DNA of 64,000 bases, taken from assembly GCA_029265405.1 (NCBI GenBank), contig JAJUJI010000005.1, positions 1 through 64,000 of the forward strand, in the 5' to 3' direction. The stretch comes from Clostridiales bacterium. Its GTDB lineage: Bacteria > Bacillota > Clostridia > Oscillospirales > Oscillospiraceae. A program made the position numbers and the translations under genes. Below, one piece after another: positions 41,452 through 49,761 of this stretch (the stretch's first letter is position 1; each line of letters starts with the position of its first letter). The notes below the pieces were generated by a model. That model searched no databases. It saw only the letters and a program-made list of their open reading frames with translations, and had not been told where the DNA came from.

Positions 41452-42201
41452 ATGCCGGTGGAAAAGCTGTCGGAATTTTTCAGGGAAAACCCCAAATTTG
41501 CCCTGGCCTTTTCGGGCGGCGCGGATTCGGCCTACCTCCTGCGCGCCGCGCAAGACGCCGGGGCCGACGTGCGCCCCTATTTTTTCAAGACGCAGTTCCA
41601 GCCCTCCTTCGAGCTGGAGGAGGCGCTGAGGCTCGCCCCGGGGCTTGCCGTCGTCCGCGCGGACGTTCTGAACGAGCCGGAAATAGCCGCAAACGGGCCG
41701 GAGCGCTGCTACCGGTGCAAGCGGCGCATGCTTTCGCTGCTTATCGCCCGCGCGGCGGCGGACGGCTACGCCCTCGTCTGCGACGGGACTAACGCGACCG
41801 ACGACGCGGCCGGCCGCCCGGGCATGAGGGCGCTGGCCGAGCTGGGCATCCGCTCCCCTCTGCGGGAGGCGGGCCTGGGCAAGGCCGAGATAAGGCGTCT
41901 TTCCAGGGAGGCTGGTCTGGATACCTGGGACAAGCCCTCCTACTCCTGCCTCGCCACCCGCGTTCCGGCCGGAACGCCTATCGACGCGCGGTCCCTGCGT
42001 CTTATAGAGTGCGGGGAGAAGCTGCTGAACGATCTGGGCTTTTCCGGCTTCCGCCTCCGCCTTGCCGACCCTCTCGGGCCCGCATACAGGCTGGAGCTGC
42101 CCGAGGGGCAAATCGAGCGGGGCCGCCGCCTGCTCACGGAGCTTGCCGAGCGGCTGGGCGAGGTGGAGCTTGCGGAGAGGAGGGTTTCGGAGGATGGATA
42201 A
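41452..42201 (+). CDS. larE: LarE, sulfur transferase for nickel-pincer cofactor
   Basis: The 249-residue PP-loop enzyme adenylates and thiolates the pyridinium dicarboxylate precursor of the Ni-pincer nucleotide. SGGADSAYLL (21-30) is the PP-loop. Three Cys are placed as Cys-86/Cys-89 (CYRCK) and Cys-166 (SCLATRV). This three-Cys pattern fits LarE forms that carry a [4Fe-4S] cluster and recycle, rather than the single-Cys sacrificial form of L. plantarum. ATG 41452 has GAGG 9 bases upstream. It overlaps larB by 8 bases. Confidence 0.93.
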   Translation: MPVEKLSEFFRENPKFALAFSGGADSAYLLRAAQDAGADVRPYFFKTQFQPSFELEEALRLAPGLAVVRADVLNEPEIAANGPERCYRCKRRMLSLLIARAAADGYALVCDGTNATDDAAGRPGMRALAELGIRSPLREAGLGKAEIRRLSREAGLDTWDKPSYSCLATRVPAGTPIDARSLRLIECGEKLLNDLGFSGFRLRLADPLGPAYRLELPEGQIERGRRLLTELAERLGEVELAERRVSEDG

Positions 42202-42946
42202 GTCGGAGCTCATCGGGCTGCTGGAGGCCGTGAAAAGGGGCGAAATAGGCGTCGAGGAGGCCGTGGGCCGCCTCAAGAGCGCCCCCTTCGAGGAGCTGGG
42301 CTACGCGAAGGTGGACCACCACCGCGGCGTCCGGCAGGGCGCGGGCGAGGTCGTCTTCGGCGAGCGGAAAACGCCGGAGCAGATCTGCGGCATACTGCGC
42401 TCCCTGCGGGGAGCCGGCGGGTCCGACATAATAGTGACCCGCCTGTCCCCGGAGTCGGCGGAGCTCGTCGGGCGCGAGCACGAGCTGGACTACAGCGCCG
42501 AGGCGCGGCTGGCCGTGGCCTACAGGACGGCGGGCAGGCCGCTTCAGGGCTCCGTCGTCGTCGCCGGGGCCGGCACAAGCGACATACCGGTCTGCGAGGA
42601 GGCGGCGCTTACGGCCGAGGCGCTGGGCAGCCGCGTCCACAGGCTCTACGACGTGGGAGTCGCAGGCCTGCACCGCCTGCTGTCGCATCTGGAGCTGCTC
42701 AATTCGGCAAGGGCCGTTGTGGCCGTGGCGGGCATGGAGGGCGCGCTGGCCAGCGTCGTCGGCGGACTGGTGGACTGCCCCGTGATAGCCGTGCCCACCA
42801 GCGTCGGCTACGGCGCCAGCTTCGGCGGCCTCGCCGCGCTGCTGGCCATGCTCAACTCCTGCGCCAGCGGCGTGGCCGTCGTGAACATAGACAACGGCTT
42901 CGGCGCCGGCTATCTGGCCAGCATGATCAACAAAGCATCTTTATAA
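42194..42946 (+). CDS. larB: LarB, nicotinate adenine dinucleotide carboxylase/hydrolase
   Basis: The 250-residue protein carboxylates and splits NaAD to make pyridinium-3,5-biscarboxylate mononucleotide, the first step of the Ni-pincer cofactor. The N-terminus has FEELGYAKVDHHRGVRQGAGEVVFGE in parts. The C-terminal PurE/AIR-carboxylase-like fold has VVVAGAGTSDIPVCEEAA, RLYDVGVAGLHRLL and PVIAVPTSVGYGASFGGLAALLAMLNSC in parts. It follows larE with a GGAGG-like site (TTTCGGAGG). Confidence 0.95.
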   Translation: MDKSELIGLLEAVKRGEIGVEEAVGRLKSAPFEELGYAKVDHHRGVRQGAGEVVFGERKTPEQICGILRSLRGAGGSDIIVTRLSPESAELVGREHELDYSAEARLAVAYRTAGRPLQGSVVVAGAGTSDIPVCEEAALTAEALGSRVHRLYDVGVAGLHRLLSHLELLNSARAVVAVAGMEGALASVVGGLVDCPVIAVPTSVGYGASFGGLAALLAMLNSCASGVAVVNIDNGFGAGYLASMINKASL

Positions 42947-42960
42947 GGCGGCCCGCTTCA

Positions 42961-43002
42961 GCCTCCCCTTCAGGGGAGTCGGCGCGCAGCGCCGGAAGGG
43001 TG
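42961..43002. repeat. Intergenic repeat unit A
   Basis: GCCTCCCCTTCAGGGGAGTC followed by GGCGCGCAGCGCC and GGAAGGGTG. It lies between larB and larC inside one operon. Confidence 0.78.
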
Positions 43003-43035
43003 CGCGCAAAACAAAAACAATGGGAGGTCATAGCG

Positions 43036-44340
43036 ATGAAAATACTTTATCTCGACTGCTCCATGGGTGCTTCGGGCGACATGCTGCTCTCCTCCCTGTC
43101 GGAGCTGCTGGACGACCAGAGGGCCTTCATAGGCGAGCTGAACGCGCTCGGCCTGCCCGGAGTCAGGGCCGAGCTTGAAATAACGCAAAAGCTCGGCGTA
43201 ACGGGCAGCCACATAACGGTAAGCGTCGGCGGGCTCGCCGAGGACGGCCTCGCCGACGGGCACGGACACGAACACGGACACGGGCACGGGCACGGACACG
43301 GACACGGGCACGGGCACGGACACGGGCACGGGCGCTCCTTTGACTCTATTGCGGCGCTGATAGACGGCCTGCCGGCGCCGGCGTCCGTCAGGGAAAAGGC
43401 CCTGGCCGTCTACCGGCTGCTGGCCGAGGCGGAGGCTAAGGCGCACGGCCGGCCGGCGGAGCTGGTGCATTTCCACGAGCTGGGCGCGCTGGACGCCGTG
43501 TGCGACATAGCTGGCGTCTGTCTGCTTATGGAGAAGCTGGCTCCCGACAGGGTGGTCTGCTCCCCTCTCAACCTCGGCGGCGGGACGGTGCGCTGCGGCC
43601 ACGGGCTGCTCTCAGTGCCCGCGCCGGCCGTGGCGGAGCTTATAAAGGGCCTGCCCAGCTACGGCGGGGGAACGGAGGGCGAGCTGCTGACCCCCACGGG
43701 GGCCGCGCTGATAAAATACTTTGCCGACGAGTTCGGGCCCCAGCCGGCAATGACGGTGCTGCGCTGCGGCGTCGGCATGGGCACGAAGGATTTCGAGCGC
43801 TGCAATTGCCTGCGCTCCTATCTCGGCGAGGGCTTCGAGGGCTTCGAGCTGCGCGGCGGGCTCGCGCCAAGGGCCGGCTCGGCGCTGCGCGCCTCGGCTC
43901 CGGCGGGCTATCCCGCGCCGCGCGGTCCCGAGCTTGAGGTTGGCTTCGGGCGCGTCGCCGAGCTGTGCTGCAACCTGGACGACATGACTGGCGAGGAGCT
44001 CGGCTTCGCCTTGGAGACGCTGCTTGAGGCCGGCGCGCTGGACGCGTTCTGCACGCCCATCCAGATGAAGAAGAACCGCCCGGCCTATATGCTCACAGCG
44101 CTTTGCCGCCCCGAGGACGCCGACGCGCTGGCCGCCTGCATCTTCAGAAACACAACGACGCTCGGCGTAAGGAAGCGCCTCTGCGACCGCTACGAGCTTC
44201 AGCGCCGTACGGAAACCGTTTCCACGCCCTACGGCGACATAAGGGTAAAGCGCGGCAAGCCGGAGTACGAGGACCTGGCCCGCATAGCGCGGGAAACCGG
44301 GCGCTCACTGCTGGATGTTGAAAGGGAGCTTGGCCGCTAG
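43036..44340 (+). CDS. larC: LarC, CTP-dependent nickel insertase for pincer cofactor
   Basis: The 434-residue protein inserts nickel into the thiolated pyridinium ligand. LYLDCSMGASGDMLLSSL (4-21) is the family start; VHFHELGALDAVCDIAGVCLL (about 141) and CNLDDMTGEELGFALE (about 312) are conserved; the CTP-binding C-terminal part follows. Residues 76-101 form a His-Gly tract coded by about 12 hexamer repeats, likely a nickel store. It is one uninterrupted frame, whereas in L. plantarum larC is made by programmed frameshift of two frames. GGGAGG precedes the ATG. Confidence 0.95.
   Translation: MKILYLDCSMGASGDMLLSSLSELLDDQRAFIGELNALGLPGVRAELEITQKLGVTGSHITVSVGGLAEDGLADGHGHEHGHGHGHGHGHGHGHGHGHGRSFDSIAALIDGLPAPASVREKALAVYRLLAEAEAKAHGRPAELVHFHELGALDAVCDIAGVCLLMEKLAPDRVVCSPLNLGGGTVRCGHGLLSVPAPAVAELIKGLPSYGGGTEGELLTPTGAALIKYFADEFGPQPAMTVLRCGVGMGTKDFERCNCLRSYLGEGFEGFELRGGLAPRAGSALRASAPAGYPAPRGPELEVGFGRVAELCCNLDDMTGEELGFALETLLEAGALDAFCTPIQMKKNRPAYMLTALCRPEDADALAACIFRNTTTLGVRKRLCDRYELQRRTETVSTPYGDIRVKRGKPEYEDLARIARETGRSLLDVERELGR
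43258..43332 (+). repeat. Tandem hexamer repeat (GGNCAC) coding the LarC His tract
   Basis: About twelve copies of GGACAC or GGGCAC run head to tail, with one GAACAC. Each unit codes Gly-His, so gain or loss of units keeps the frame and changes the number of metal-binding His. Confidence 0.9.
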
Positions 44341-44389
44341 ACCCGGCGCGGCATCACCGCTTCTGCCTCCCCTTGAGGTAATGCGGCCC

Positions 44390-44421
44390 GCTTTCGCCTC
44401 CCCTGAAGGGGAGGCGAAAGC
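44390..44421. repeat. Palindrome with CTCCCC core after larC
   Basis: GCTTTCGCCTCCCC and GGGGAGGCGAAAGC form a 14-bp perfect stem with loop TGAA. A partial unit A (GCCTCCCCTTGAGG) lies directly upstream at 44365. It resembles the hairpins at 193-230 and 62451-62480. Confidence 0.7.
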
Positions 44422-44432
44422 GCACGCAAAAA

Positions 44433-44457
44433 GCCGCCGGAGCGTCGCTCCGGCGGC
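44433..44457. terminator. Bidirectional terminator between larC and the ATP-grasp gene
   Basis: GCCGCCGGAGC pairs with GCTCCGGCGGC. On the plus strand CCTTTGCTTTTCTTTT follows; on the minus strand TTTTTGCG follows. It serves the convergent genes on both sides. Confidence 0.85.
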
Positions 44458-44480
44458 CCTTTGCTTTTCTTTTCCCGTTT

Positions 44481-45536
44481 TCAGACAGCCGCCGCGCGGA
44501 GCCCGAGGCCGCAGCGCCTCAGCGCAGCCCTCAGCACTCCCCTTACCAGCTCGCCGTACTCCACGCCGCAGAAGCCCGCCAGCATGGGGAAGTCGCTGTA
44601 GCCGGGCGCTAGCCCCGGCAGGGGGTTTATTTCTATGAAATAGAGCTGCCCGTCTGCGCCCAGCCTGTAGTCTATGCGCGCGAAGTCGCGGCAGCCCAGC
44701 GCCCTGTAGGCCGTTTTGGAGGCTCTCGCCATCTCCGCCTCCTGGGCGGGGGTCAGGGCCGCCGGGCACTCGTAGCTCACGTAGCGCTCGAAATCCTGCT
44801 TTACCGGATAGCTGTACACCCTGTAGCCTCCCGGTATTTCCACCCCGCTCCTGTAGATTATCTCCATGGGCCTGAAGACCCTAGTCTCCTCCCCGTTGCC
44901 GAGCAGGCCCACGGTAAATTCCCGGCCCTCGATGTATTCCTCGGCCAGCATGTCGCCGCCGTAAAGCTCGAGATTGCGCCGGGCCAGCTCCAGCAGCTCG
45001 GCCCTGGAGCGCACCACGCTGATGTCCGAAATGCCCTTGCTCGAGCCCTCGGCGTTCGGCTTGACTATGACGGGGAACCTCATCCCGTCCAGCCTCGGAG
45101 CCTCGCCCCTTCTAATCACGGCATACCTCGGGCTGCGTATATGGTAGGTGGCCAGCAGCCGCTTGGTCAGCGCCTTGTCCAGCGCTATGCATAGCGTGGT
45201 TTCGTCCGAGCCGGTGAAGGGGATGCCCCGCATGTTGAGCAGCGCGGGTATCTGCGCCTCCCTGCCCCTCCCGTTGAAGCCCTCGGCTATGTTGAAGGCT
45301 ATGTCCATGCGCGCCGAGGCCAGCTTTTCCGGCAGCTCCAGGTCGGCCTCCAGCAGGAGGACCCTGGCGCCGCCCTCCTCCAGCGCCCTTTGTATGGCGC
45401 GCACCGTGTCCATGCTGTCGTATTCGGCCTCCGCGTCCACGACATGGTTGCGTATGCCCCTTTTAAGGTTGTAAATAATTCCCACCGTCAGCCCGGACTC
45501 GGGGAGGGGGTTTTCCTGACCGCCGTCTTCGATCAA
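44481..45536 (-). CDS. D-alanine-D-alanine ligase-like ATP-grasp protein
   Basis: The 351-residue enzyme has the ligase plan: N-terminal LTVGIIYNLKRG, FNIAEGFNGRGREAQIPALLNMRGIPFTGSDETTLCIALDK in parts (about 82-122), FPVIVKPNAEGSSKGI (about 154-169), EEYIEGREFTVGLLGNG (about 200) and FARIDYRLG...LYFIEINPLPGLAPGYSDFP (metal Asp/Glu/Asn, about 292-318). It could join D-Ala-D-Ala or another peptide or amino acid pair. The start is uncertain: TTG at 45536 has no strong site, and codons upstream lead soon to a stop. A promoter lies at 45603-45631. Confidence 0.8.
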   Translation of the reverse strand: MIEDGGQENPLPESGLTVGIIYNLKRGIRNHVVDAEAEYDSMDTVRAIQRALEEGGARVLLLEADLELPEKLASARMDIAFNIAEGFNGRGREAQIPALLNMRGIPFTGSDETTLCIALDKALTKRLLATYHIRSPRYAVIRRGEAPRLDGMRFPVIVKPNAEGSSKGISDISVVRSRAELLELARRNLELYGGDMLAEEYIEGREFTVGLLGNGEETRVFRPMEIIYRSGVEIPGGYRVYSYPVKQDFERYVSYECPAALTPAQEAEMARASKTAYRALGCRDFARIDYRLGADGQLYFIEINPLPGLAPGYSDFPMLAGFCGVEYGELVRGVLRAALRRCGLGLRAAAV

Positions 45537-45602
45537 ATCCCATACCAGCTTTCATTTCATATTGCTTTCTGTCGCGTTGCCGCCTATCCCGGCGGCAACG
45601 CT

Positions 45603-45631
45603 AAAATACAATGCCCATAAGCCCTTGTCAA
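45603..45631 (-). promoter_or_regulatory. Promoter of the ATP-grasp gene with leader hairpin
   Basis: The minus strand reads TTGACA (45626-45631), 17 bases, TATTTT (45603-45608). Directly downstream an 11-bp stem GCGTTGCCGCC / GGCGGCAACGC (45574-45601) would form at or near the 5' end of the RNA. Confidence 0.7.
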
Positions 45632-45650
45632 TACAATAATATGAAATATT

Positions 45651-45689
45651 TTAAAAAAGGATATGCCGGATTTGCTCCGGCATATCCTT
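45651..45689 (-). terminator. Intrinsic terminator of the hydrogenase operon
   Basis: AAGGATATGCCGGA and TCCGGCATATCCTT form a perfect 14-bp stem, loop of 5, followed by TTTTTT on the minus strand. It lies about 30 bases after the hydA stop. Confidence 0.88.
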
Positions 45690-45720
45690 ATATAAAGCTC
45701 CGCCCGGCTCTTTCCTCTCC

Positions 45721-47538
45721 CTACCGTTTTTCGCTTTGGGCGGGCAGCTTCTTTCCCTGGCGCTCGGCGTCGAAGCCGGGGTATTTGGAGCGGGCGATAT
45801 AGGTCGTGTGCAGCAGCTCGTGGGCGATATGGCTGCCCGGCTTGCCGAGGAAGGAGGCGTAGAGCTCCTTGACTATGGGGCTCTCGTGGCTCTTGCGCAG
45901 CTTCATGGCGGCGTCGGCGCTGTAAAGGGCCTTGGCCCGCTCGCTGCGCAGGTCGGTGAAGTTGCGCACGCTCATGGGCTGTATGGGCTGGCCCCCGCCG
46001 TTTACGCAGCCGCCGGGGCAGGCCATGATCTCTATGAAGTGGTAGCTCTTTTCCCCGCTCTTTACCTTCTCGAGCAGCTTCCTGGCGTTTGCCAGCCCGC
46101 TGGCGACGGCTACGTTGAGCGTAAGCTTTCCGCCGTCGGGCAGCTCGAGGGCGACTTCCGCCTCCTTGACGCCCTCGACGCCGCGAACCGCGTGATAGTC
46201 CAGCCTGTCGAGGCTCCGGCCCGTGGCGAGGTCCGCGACGGTGCGCAGCGCGGCCTCCATTACGCCGCCCGTCGCCCCGAAAATTACTCCCGCGCCGGAG
46301 AAGATGCCGAACTCCGGGTCGAAGTCCTCCTCCGGCAGCCTGTCCCATTTGATGCCGGCCTTTTTTATCATATTGGCCAGCTCCCGGGTGGTTATGGTGG
46401 CGTCCACATCCCAGACTCCGCCCGCCGCGTCGTCAAGCTCGCGGCGCACCTCGTACTTCTTGGCCGTGCAGGGCATTACGGAAACGACGTAGATATCCTT
46501 CGGGTCCAGCCCCTTCCTTTTGGCGTAGTAGCTCTTCATCAGCGCGCCGAACATCTGCTGCGGGCTCTTGCAGCTTGAAAGGTTGGGTATGAGCTCCGGG
46601 AAATAGTGCTCGCAGAAGCGTATCCAGCCGGGCGAGCAGGAGGTTATAAGCGGCAGCGGGCCGCCTCCCGCAAGGCGCTCCAGCAGCTCCGCGCCCTCCT
46701 CCATTACGGTCATGTCGGCGCTTACGTCCACGTCGAACACGCCGTCGAAGCCCAGCCGCCTGAGCGCGGCCGCCATCTTTCCCTGGCAGTTGGCGCCTAT
46801 CGGGTCGCCGAACTCCTCGCCCAGCGCCGCGCGCACGGCCGGTGCCGTGCCGACGACCACGTGCTTTGAAGCGTCTGCCAGCGCGGCCCAGACCTCGGGG
46901 GTATTGTCCACCTCGGTAAGGGCCCCGGTGGGGCACACGGTGATGCACTGGCCGCAGCTTACGCAGGCCACCTCGCTCAGGTCCCTGTCGAAGGCCGAGC
47001 CTATGTGGGTGGCAAAGCCCCTGTCGTTAGGGCCTATCACGCTTACGCTCTGCAGCTTCCCGCAGGCGGCCACGCAGCGGCGGCAGAGCACGCACTTGGA
47101 GTTGTCGCGTACAAGGTGCAGCGTCGTCCTTTCAAACTGGGGCTGCATGTCCTTTGGGGTGCCGAAGCGCACCCGCTCCACGCCGTATTCCCTGGCCAGC
47201 CTCTGCAGCTCGCAGTTCTGGTTCCTCACGCAGGTCAGGCACTCCATGCGGTGGTTGGACAGTATGAGCTCCAGCGTCCTCTTGCGCGCGTCGAAGGCCT
47301 TCTGCGAATTGGTGATTATCTCCATGCCCTCGGCGGCGGGGTACACGCAGGCGGCGACCAGCCCCCTGGCCCCCTTTACCTCGGTCACGCACATGCGGCA
47401 GGCGCCGATGGCGTTTATATCCTTCATATAGCACAGCGTGGGTATCTCCACGCCGGCGGCCCGCGCCGCCTCCAGCACCGTGGAGCCGGCCGGCGCCTCG
47501 GTTTCGATGCCGTTTACTTTTACCTTTATGGTATCCAT
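45721..47538 (-). CDS. hydA: NADH-dependent [FeFe] hydrogenase catalytic subunit HydA
   Basis: The 605-residue protein makes or uptakes H2 with NAD(H) via HydBC. N-terminal 2Fe-2S: Cys-36, 47, 50, 64. His-ligated 4Fe-4S: His-96, Cys-100, 103, 109. Two 4Fe-4S: Cys-149, 152, 155, 159 and Cys-192, 195, 198, 202. H-cluster motifs: TSCSPGW (299-305), MPCTAK (355-360; Cys-357) and EIMACPGGCVNGGGQP (Cys-507, Cys-511). The second Cys of the usual TSCCP is Ser; I recall this form from other NAD-linked enzymes. A C-terminal stretch of about 85 residues follows. Last gene of the operon. Confidence 0.96.
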   Translation of the reverse strand: MDTIKVKVNGIETEAPAGSTVLEAARAAGVEIPTLCYMKDINAIGACRMCVTEVKGARGLVAACVYPAAEGMEIITNSQKAFDARKRTLELILSNHRMECLTCVRNQNCELQRLAREYGVERVRFGTPKDMQPQFERTTLHLVRDNSKCVLCRRCVAACGKLQSVSVIGPNDRGFATHIGSAFDRDLSEVACVSCGQCITVCPTGALTEVDNTPEVWAALADASKHVVVGTAPAVRAALGEEFGDPIGANCQGKMAAALRRLGFDGVFDVDVSADMTVMEEGAELLERLAGGGPLPLITSCSPGWIRFCEHYFPELIPNLSSCKSPQQMFGALMKSYYAKRKGLDPKDIYVVSVMPCTAKKYEVRRELDDAAGGVWDVDATITTRELANMIKKAGIKWDRLPEEDFDPEFGIFSGAGVIFGATGGVMEAALRTVADLATGRSLDRLDYHAVRGVEGVKEAEVALELPDGGKLTLNVAVASGLANARKLLEKVKSGEKSYHFIEIMACPGGCVNGGGQPIQPMSVRNFTDLRSERAKALYSADAAMKLRKSHESPIVKELYASFLGKPGSHIAHELLHTTYIARSKYPGFDAERQGKKLPAQSEKR

Positions 47539-47560
47539 TGAGCTTTCTCCCTTCCGCCTT

Positions 47561-49354
47561 CTATTCCCTGACTACGGCGCCGAACTTGCACTTTTCAAGG
47601 CAGACGCCGCACTTGACGCACTTGGCCGGGTCTATGGAGTGCGCCTGCTTTACCGTGCCGGATATGGCGCCGGCCGGGCAGTTGCGGGCGCAGACCGTGC
47701 AGCCCCTGCACTTGTCGGCCAGTATCCTGTAGCTCAGCAGGGCCTTGCAGACGCCGGCGGGGCAGCGCTTGTCCACGACATGGGCCACATACTCGTCGCG
47801 GAAATAGGTCAGCGTGGAAATTATGGGCTTGGGGGCCGTCTGCCCCAGGCCGCAGAGCGAATTCTCGTTTATGTGGCGGGCCAGCTCCTCGAGGGTGTCT
47901 ATGTCCTCCAGCGTGCCGTTGCCGCTTGTTATCTTCTCGAGTATCTCGTACATGCGCGTAGTTCCTATGCGGCAGGGCGAGCACTTGCCGCAGCTCTCGT
48001 CCCGCGTGAACTCCAGGAAGAACTTGGCTATGTCCACCATGCAGTTGTCCTCGTCCATGACGATGAGTCCGCCCGAGCCGACTATGGAGCCGATTGCCGC
48101 CATGTTCTCATAGTCCAGCGGCGTGTCTATGAGCGAGGCGGGTATGCAGCCGCCGGAGGGGCCGCCGGTCTGGGCCGCCTTGAACTTCTTCCCGTTGGGC
48201 ACCCCCCCGCCTATGTCCTCTATGACCTCCCTGAGCGGCGTGCCCATGGGTATCTCCACAAGGCCGGTGTTGGTTATCTTTCCGCCCAGCGCAAAGACCT
48301 TCGTTCCGCGCGACTTTTCCGTGCCGTAGGCGGCGTAGGCCGCCGCGCCGTTGTTGATTATCCAGGGTATATTGGCGTAGGTCTCCACGTTGTTGAGCAG
48401 CGTCGGCCTTCCGAAAAGGCCCTTTTCCGCCGGGAAGGGCGGGCGCGGGCGCGGCTCGCCGCGGTTGCCCTCTATGGAGGTCATCAGCGCCGTCTCCTCG
48501 CCGCAGACGAAGGCCCCGGCGCCGAGGCGCACGTCCATGTCGAACTCGAAGCCGGTGCCGAAGATGTCCTTTCCGAGGAAGCCGTATTCCCTGGCCTGGC
48601 TTATGGCTATCTTCAGGCGCTTGACGGCTATGGGGTACTCGGCCCGGACATAGACGTAGCCCTGCTTCGAGCCTATGGCGTAGGCCGCGATGGCCATGGC
48701 CTCGATGACGCTGTGCGGGTCGCCCTCCAGCACGCTCCTGTCCATGAACGCGCCGGGGTCGCCCTCGTCGGCGTTGCAGCAGACGTACTTGACGGGGCCC
48801 TCGTAGCCGGCCGCATACTGCCATTTCTGGCCCGTGGGGAAGCCGGCCCCGCCCCTGCCGCGCAGGCCGGAGGCCTTGACCTCGTCTATGACCTGCTGGG
48901 GCGTCATCTCCGTCAATACCTTGGCCAGCGCCATATAGCCGTCGAAGGCTATATACTCGGTAATGTCCTCGGGGTTTATCACGCCGCAGTTGCGCAGCAC
49001 TATGCGCTTCTGCTTTTTATAGAAATCCGTCTCCTCGAGCGAGCGGGCCGTACCGGAAGCCTTGTCCTCGCTGTAGAGCAGGCGGCGCACTATGCGCCCC
49101 TTCAGTATGTGCTCGGACACTATGTCCTTTACGTCCTCTGGCCGCACATGGCAGTAGTAGGTCCCCTCCGGGTACACCACGACTATCGGCCCGGCGGCGC
49201 AGAGCCCGAAGCAGCCCGTCTGGACGACGCGGGCCTCCTTCTCGAGCCCGAAGGCCTTGAGCTGCCGGCCGAACTCCTCCATTATCTCCGGGCTTTTCGA
49301 CGAGGTGCAGCCCGTGCCTCCGCAAACGAGGATGTTTGTCCTCACGAAATTCAT
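47561..49354 (-). CDS. hydB: Hydrogenase flavoprotein subunit HydB (NuoF-like)
   Basis: The 597-residue subunit binds FMN and NAD(H) and passes electrons to HydA. Domain order: thioredoxin-like 2Fe-2S (ILVCGGTGCTSS at 8 and QTGCFGLCAAGP at about 45), NuoF core (GLRGRGGAGFPTGQKW near 172 for NADH/FMN; GAGAFVCGEETALMTSIEGNRG in parts near 280), 4Fe-4S ESCGKCSPCRIGTTRMYE (about 455), and C-terminal two-cluster ferredoxin (CRGCTVCARNCP, CVKCGVCLEKCKF). Its ATG overlaps the stop of the preceding 2Fe-2S gene (ATGA). Confidence 0.96.
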   Translation of the reverse strand: MNFVRTNILVCGGTGCTSSKSPEIMEEFGRQLKAFGLEKEARVVQTGCFGLCAAGPIVVVYPEGTYYCHVRPEDVKDIVSEHILKGRIVRRLLYSEDKASGTARSLEETDFYKKQKRIVLRNCGVINPEDITEYIAFDGYMALAKVLTEMTPQQVIDEVKASGLRGRGGAGFPTGQKWQYAAGYEGPVKYVCCNADEGDPGAFMDRSVLEGDPHSVIEAMAIAAYAIGSKQGYVYVRAEYPIAVKRLKIAISQAREYGFLGKDIFGTGFEFDMDVRLGAGAFVCGEETALMTSIEGNRGEPRPRPPFPAEKGLFGRPTLLNNVETYANIPWIINNGAAAYAAYGTEKSRGTKVFALGGKITNTGLVEIPMGTPLREVIEDIGGGVPNGKKFKAAQTGGPSGGCIPASLIDTPLDYENMAAIGSIVGSGGLIVMDEDNCMVDIAKFFLEFTRDESCGKCSPCRIGTTRMYEILEKITSGNGTLEDIDTLEELARHINENSLCGLGQTAPKPIISTLTYFRDEYVAHVVDKRCPAGVCKALLSYRILADKCRGCTVCARNCPAGAISGTVKQAHSIDPAKCVKCGVCLEKCKFGAVVRE

Positions 49355-49740
49355 TTGCGGGCCTCCTCCCTCTCGGCCGCGCCTATGGTGTACTCCTCCA
49401 CCACGCGGCCGTTGGCAAGGTGCTCGCTTACCACCCTGAGCGCCTTTTCCGGCGTCATCTTCACGTATGTCGTCTTGCTCCCGTCCGGGCCGTAGACCTC
49501 GAACACCGGCTCGAGGCGGCAGACGCCTATGCAGCCCGTCTGCGTCACTATTACGTTTTTAAGGCCGCGCTTGCCCACCTCGTCCACCAGCGCGGACAAG
49601 ACGGGCCTCGCCCCGGCCGCTATGCCGCAGGTGGCCATGCCCACGACCACCCTCACCGTTTCATCGTCTCCGGCCTTCCTCAGGCTCATTTTCCGCTGCA
49701 TGCTCTCCCTGAGCTCACGCAGCTCCTCTATCGTTTTCAT
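49351..49740 (-). CDS. 2Fe-2S thioredoxin-like ferredoxin of the hydrogenase operon
   Basis: The 129-residue protein carries VVGMATCGIAAGA (Cys-38) and QTGCIGVCRLEPVFEVYGPDG (Cys about 69 and 73), with the thioredoxin-like fold of NuoE C-terminal or Fd2 type. Only three of the usual four cluster Cys are obvious (the first CxxxxC pair reads CGIAAG). An analogous short gene lies in many Clostridia and Thermotoga hydrogenase operons. It may carry electrons or regulate the complex. Confidence 0.82.
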   Translation of the reverse strand: MKTIEELRELRESMQRKMSLRKAGDDETVRVVVGMATCGIAAGARPVLSALVDEVGKRGLKNVIVTQTGCIGVCRLEPVFEVYGPDGSKTTYVKMTPEKALRVVSEHLANGRVVEEYTIGAAEREEARK

Positions 49741-49761
49741 TATGTCATCATCCTTTTAATA

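Noticed and set aside
43258-43332. Possible CRISPR-like or other direct repeat array
   Set aside because: It is a gap-free hexamer repeat in frame with larC and codes Gly-His; there are no spacers.
47438-49495. Long plus-strand open frame opposite hydB
   Set aside because: It is a shadow of hydB: low-complexity His/Gly/Val/Leu/Arg-rich sequence, no family motif, while the opposite strand has full HydB domains.
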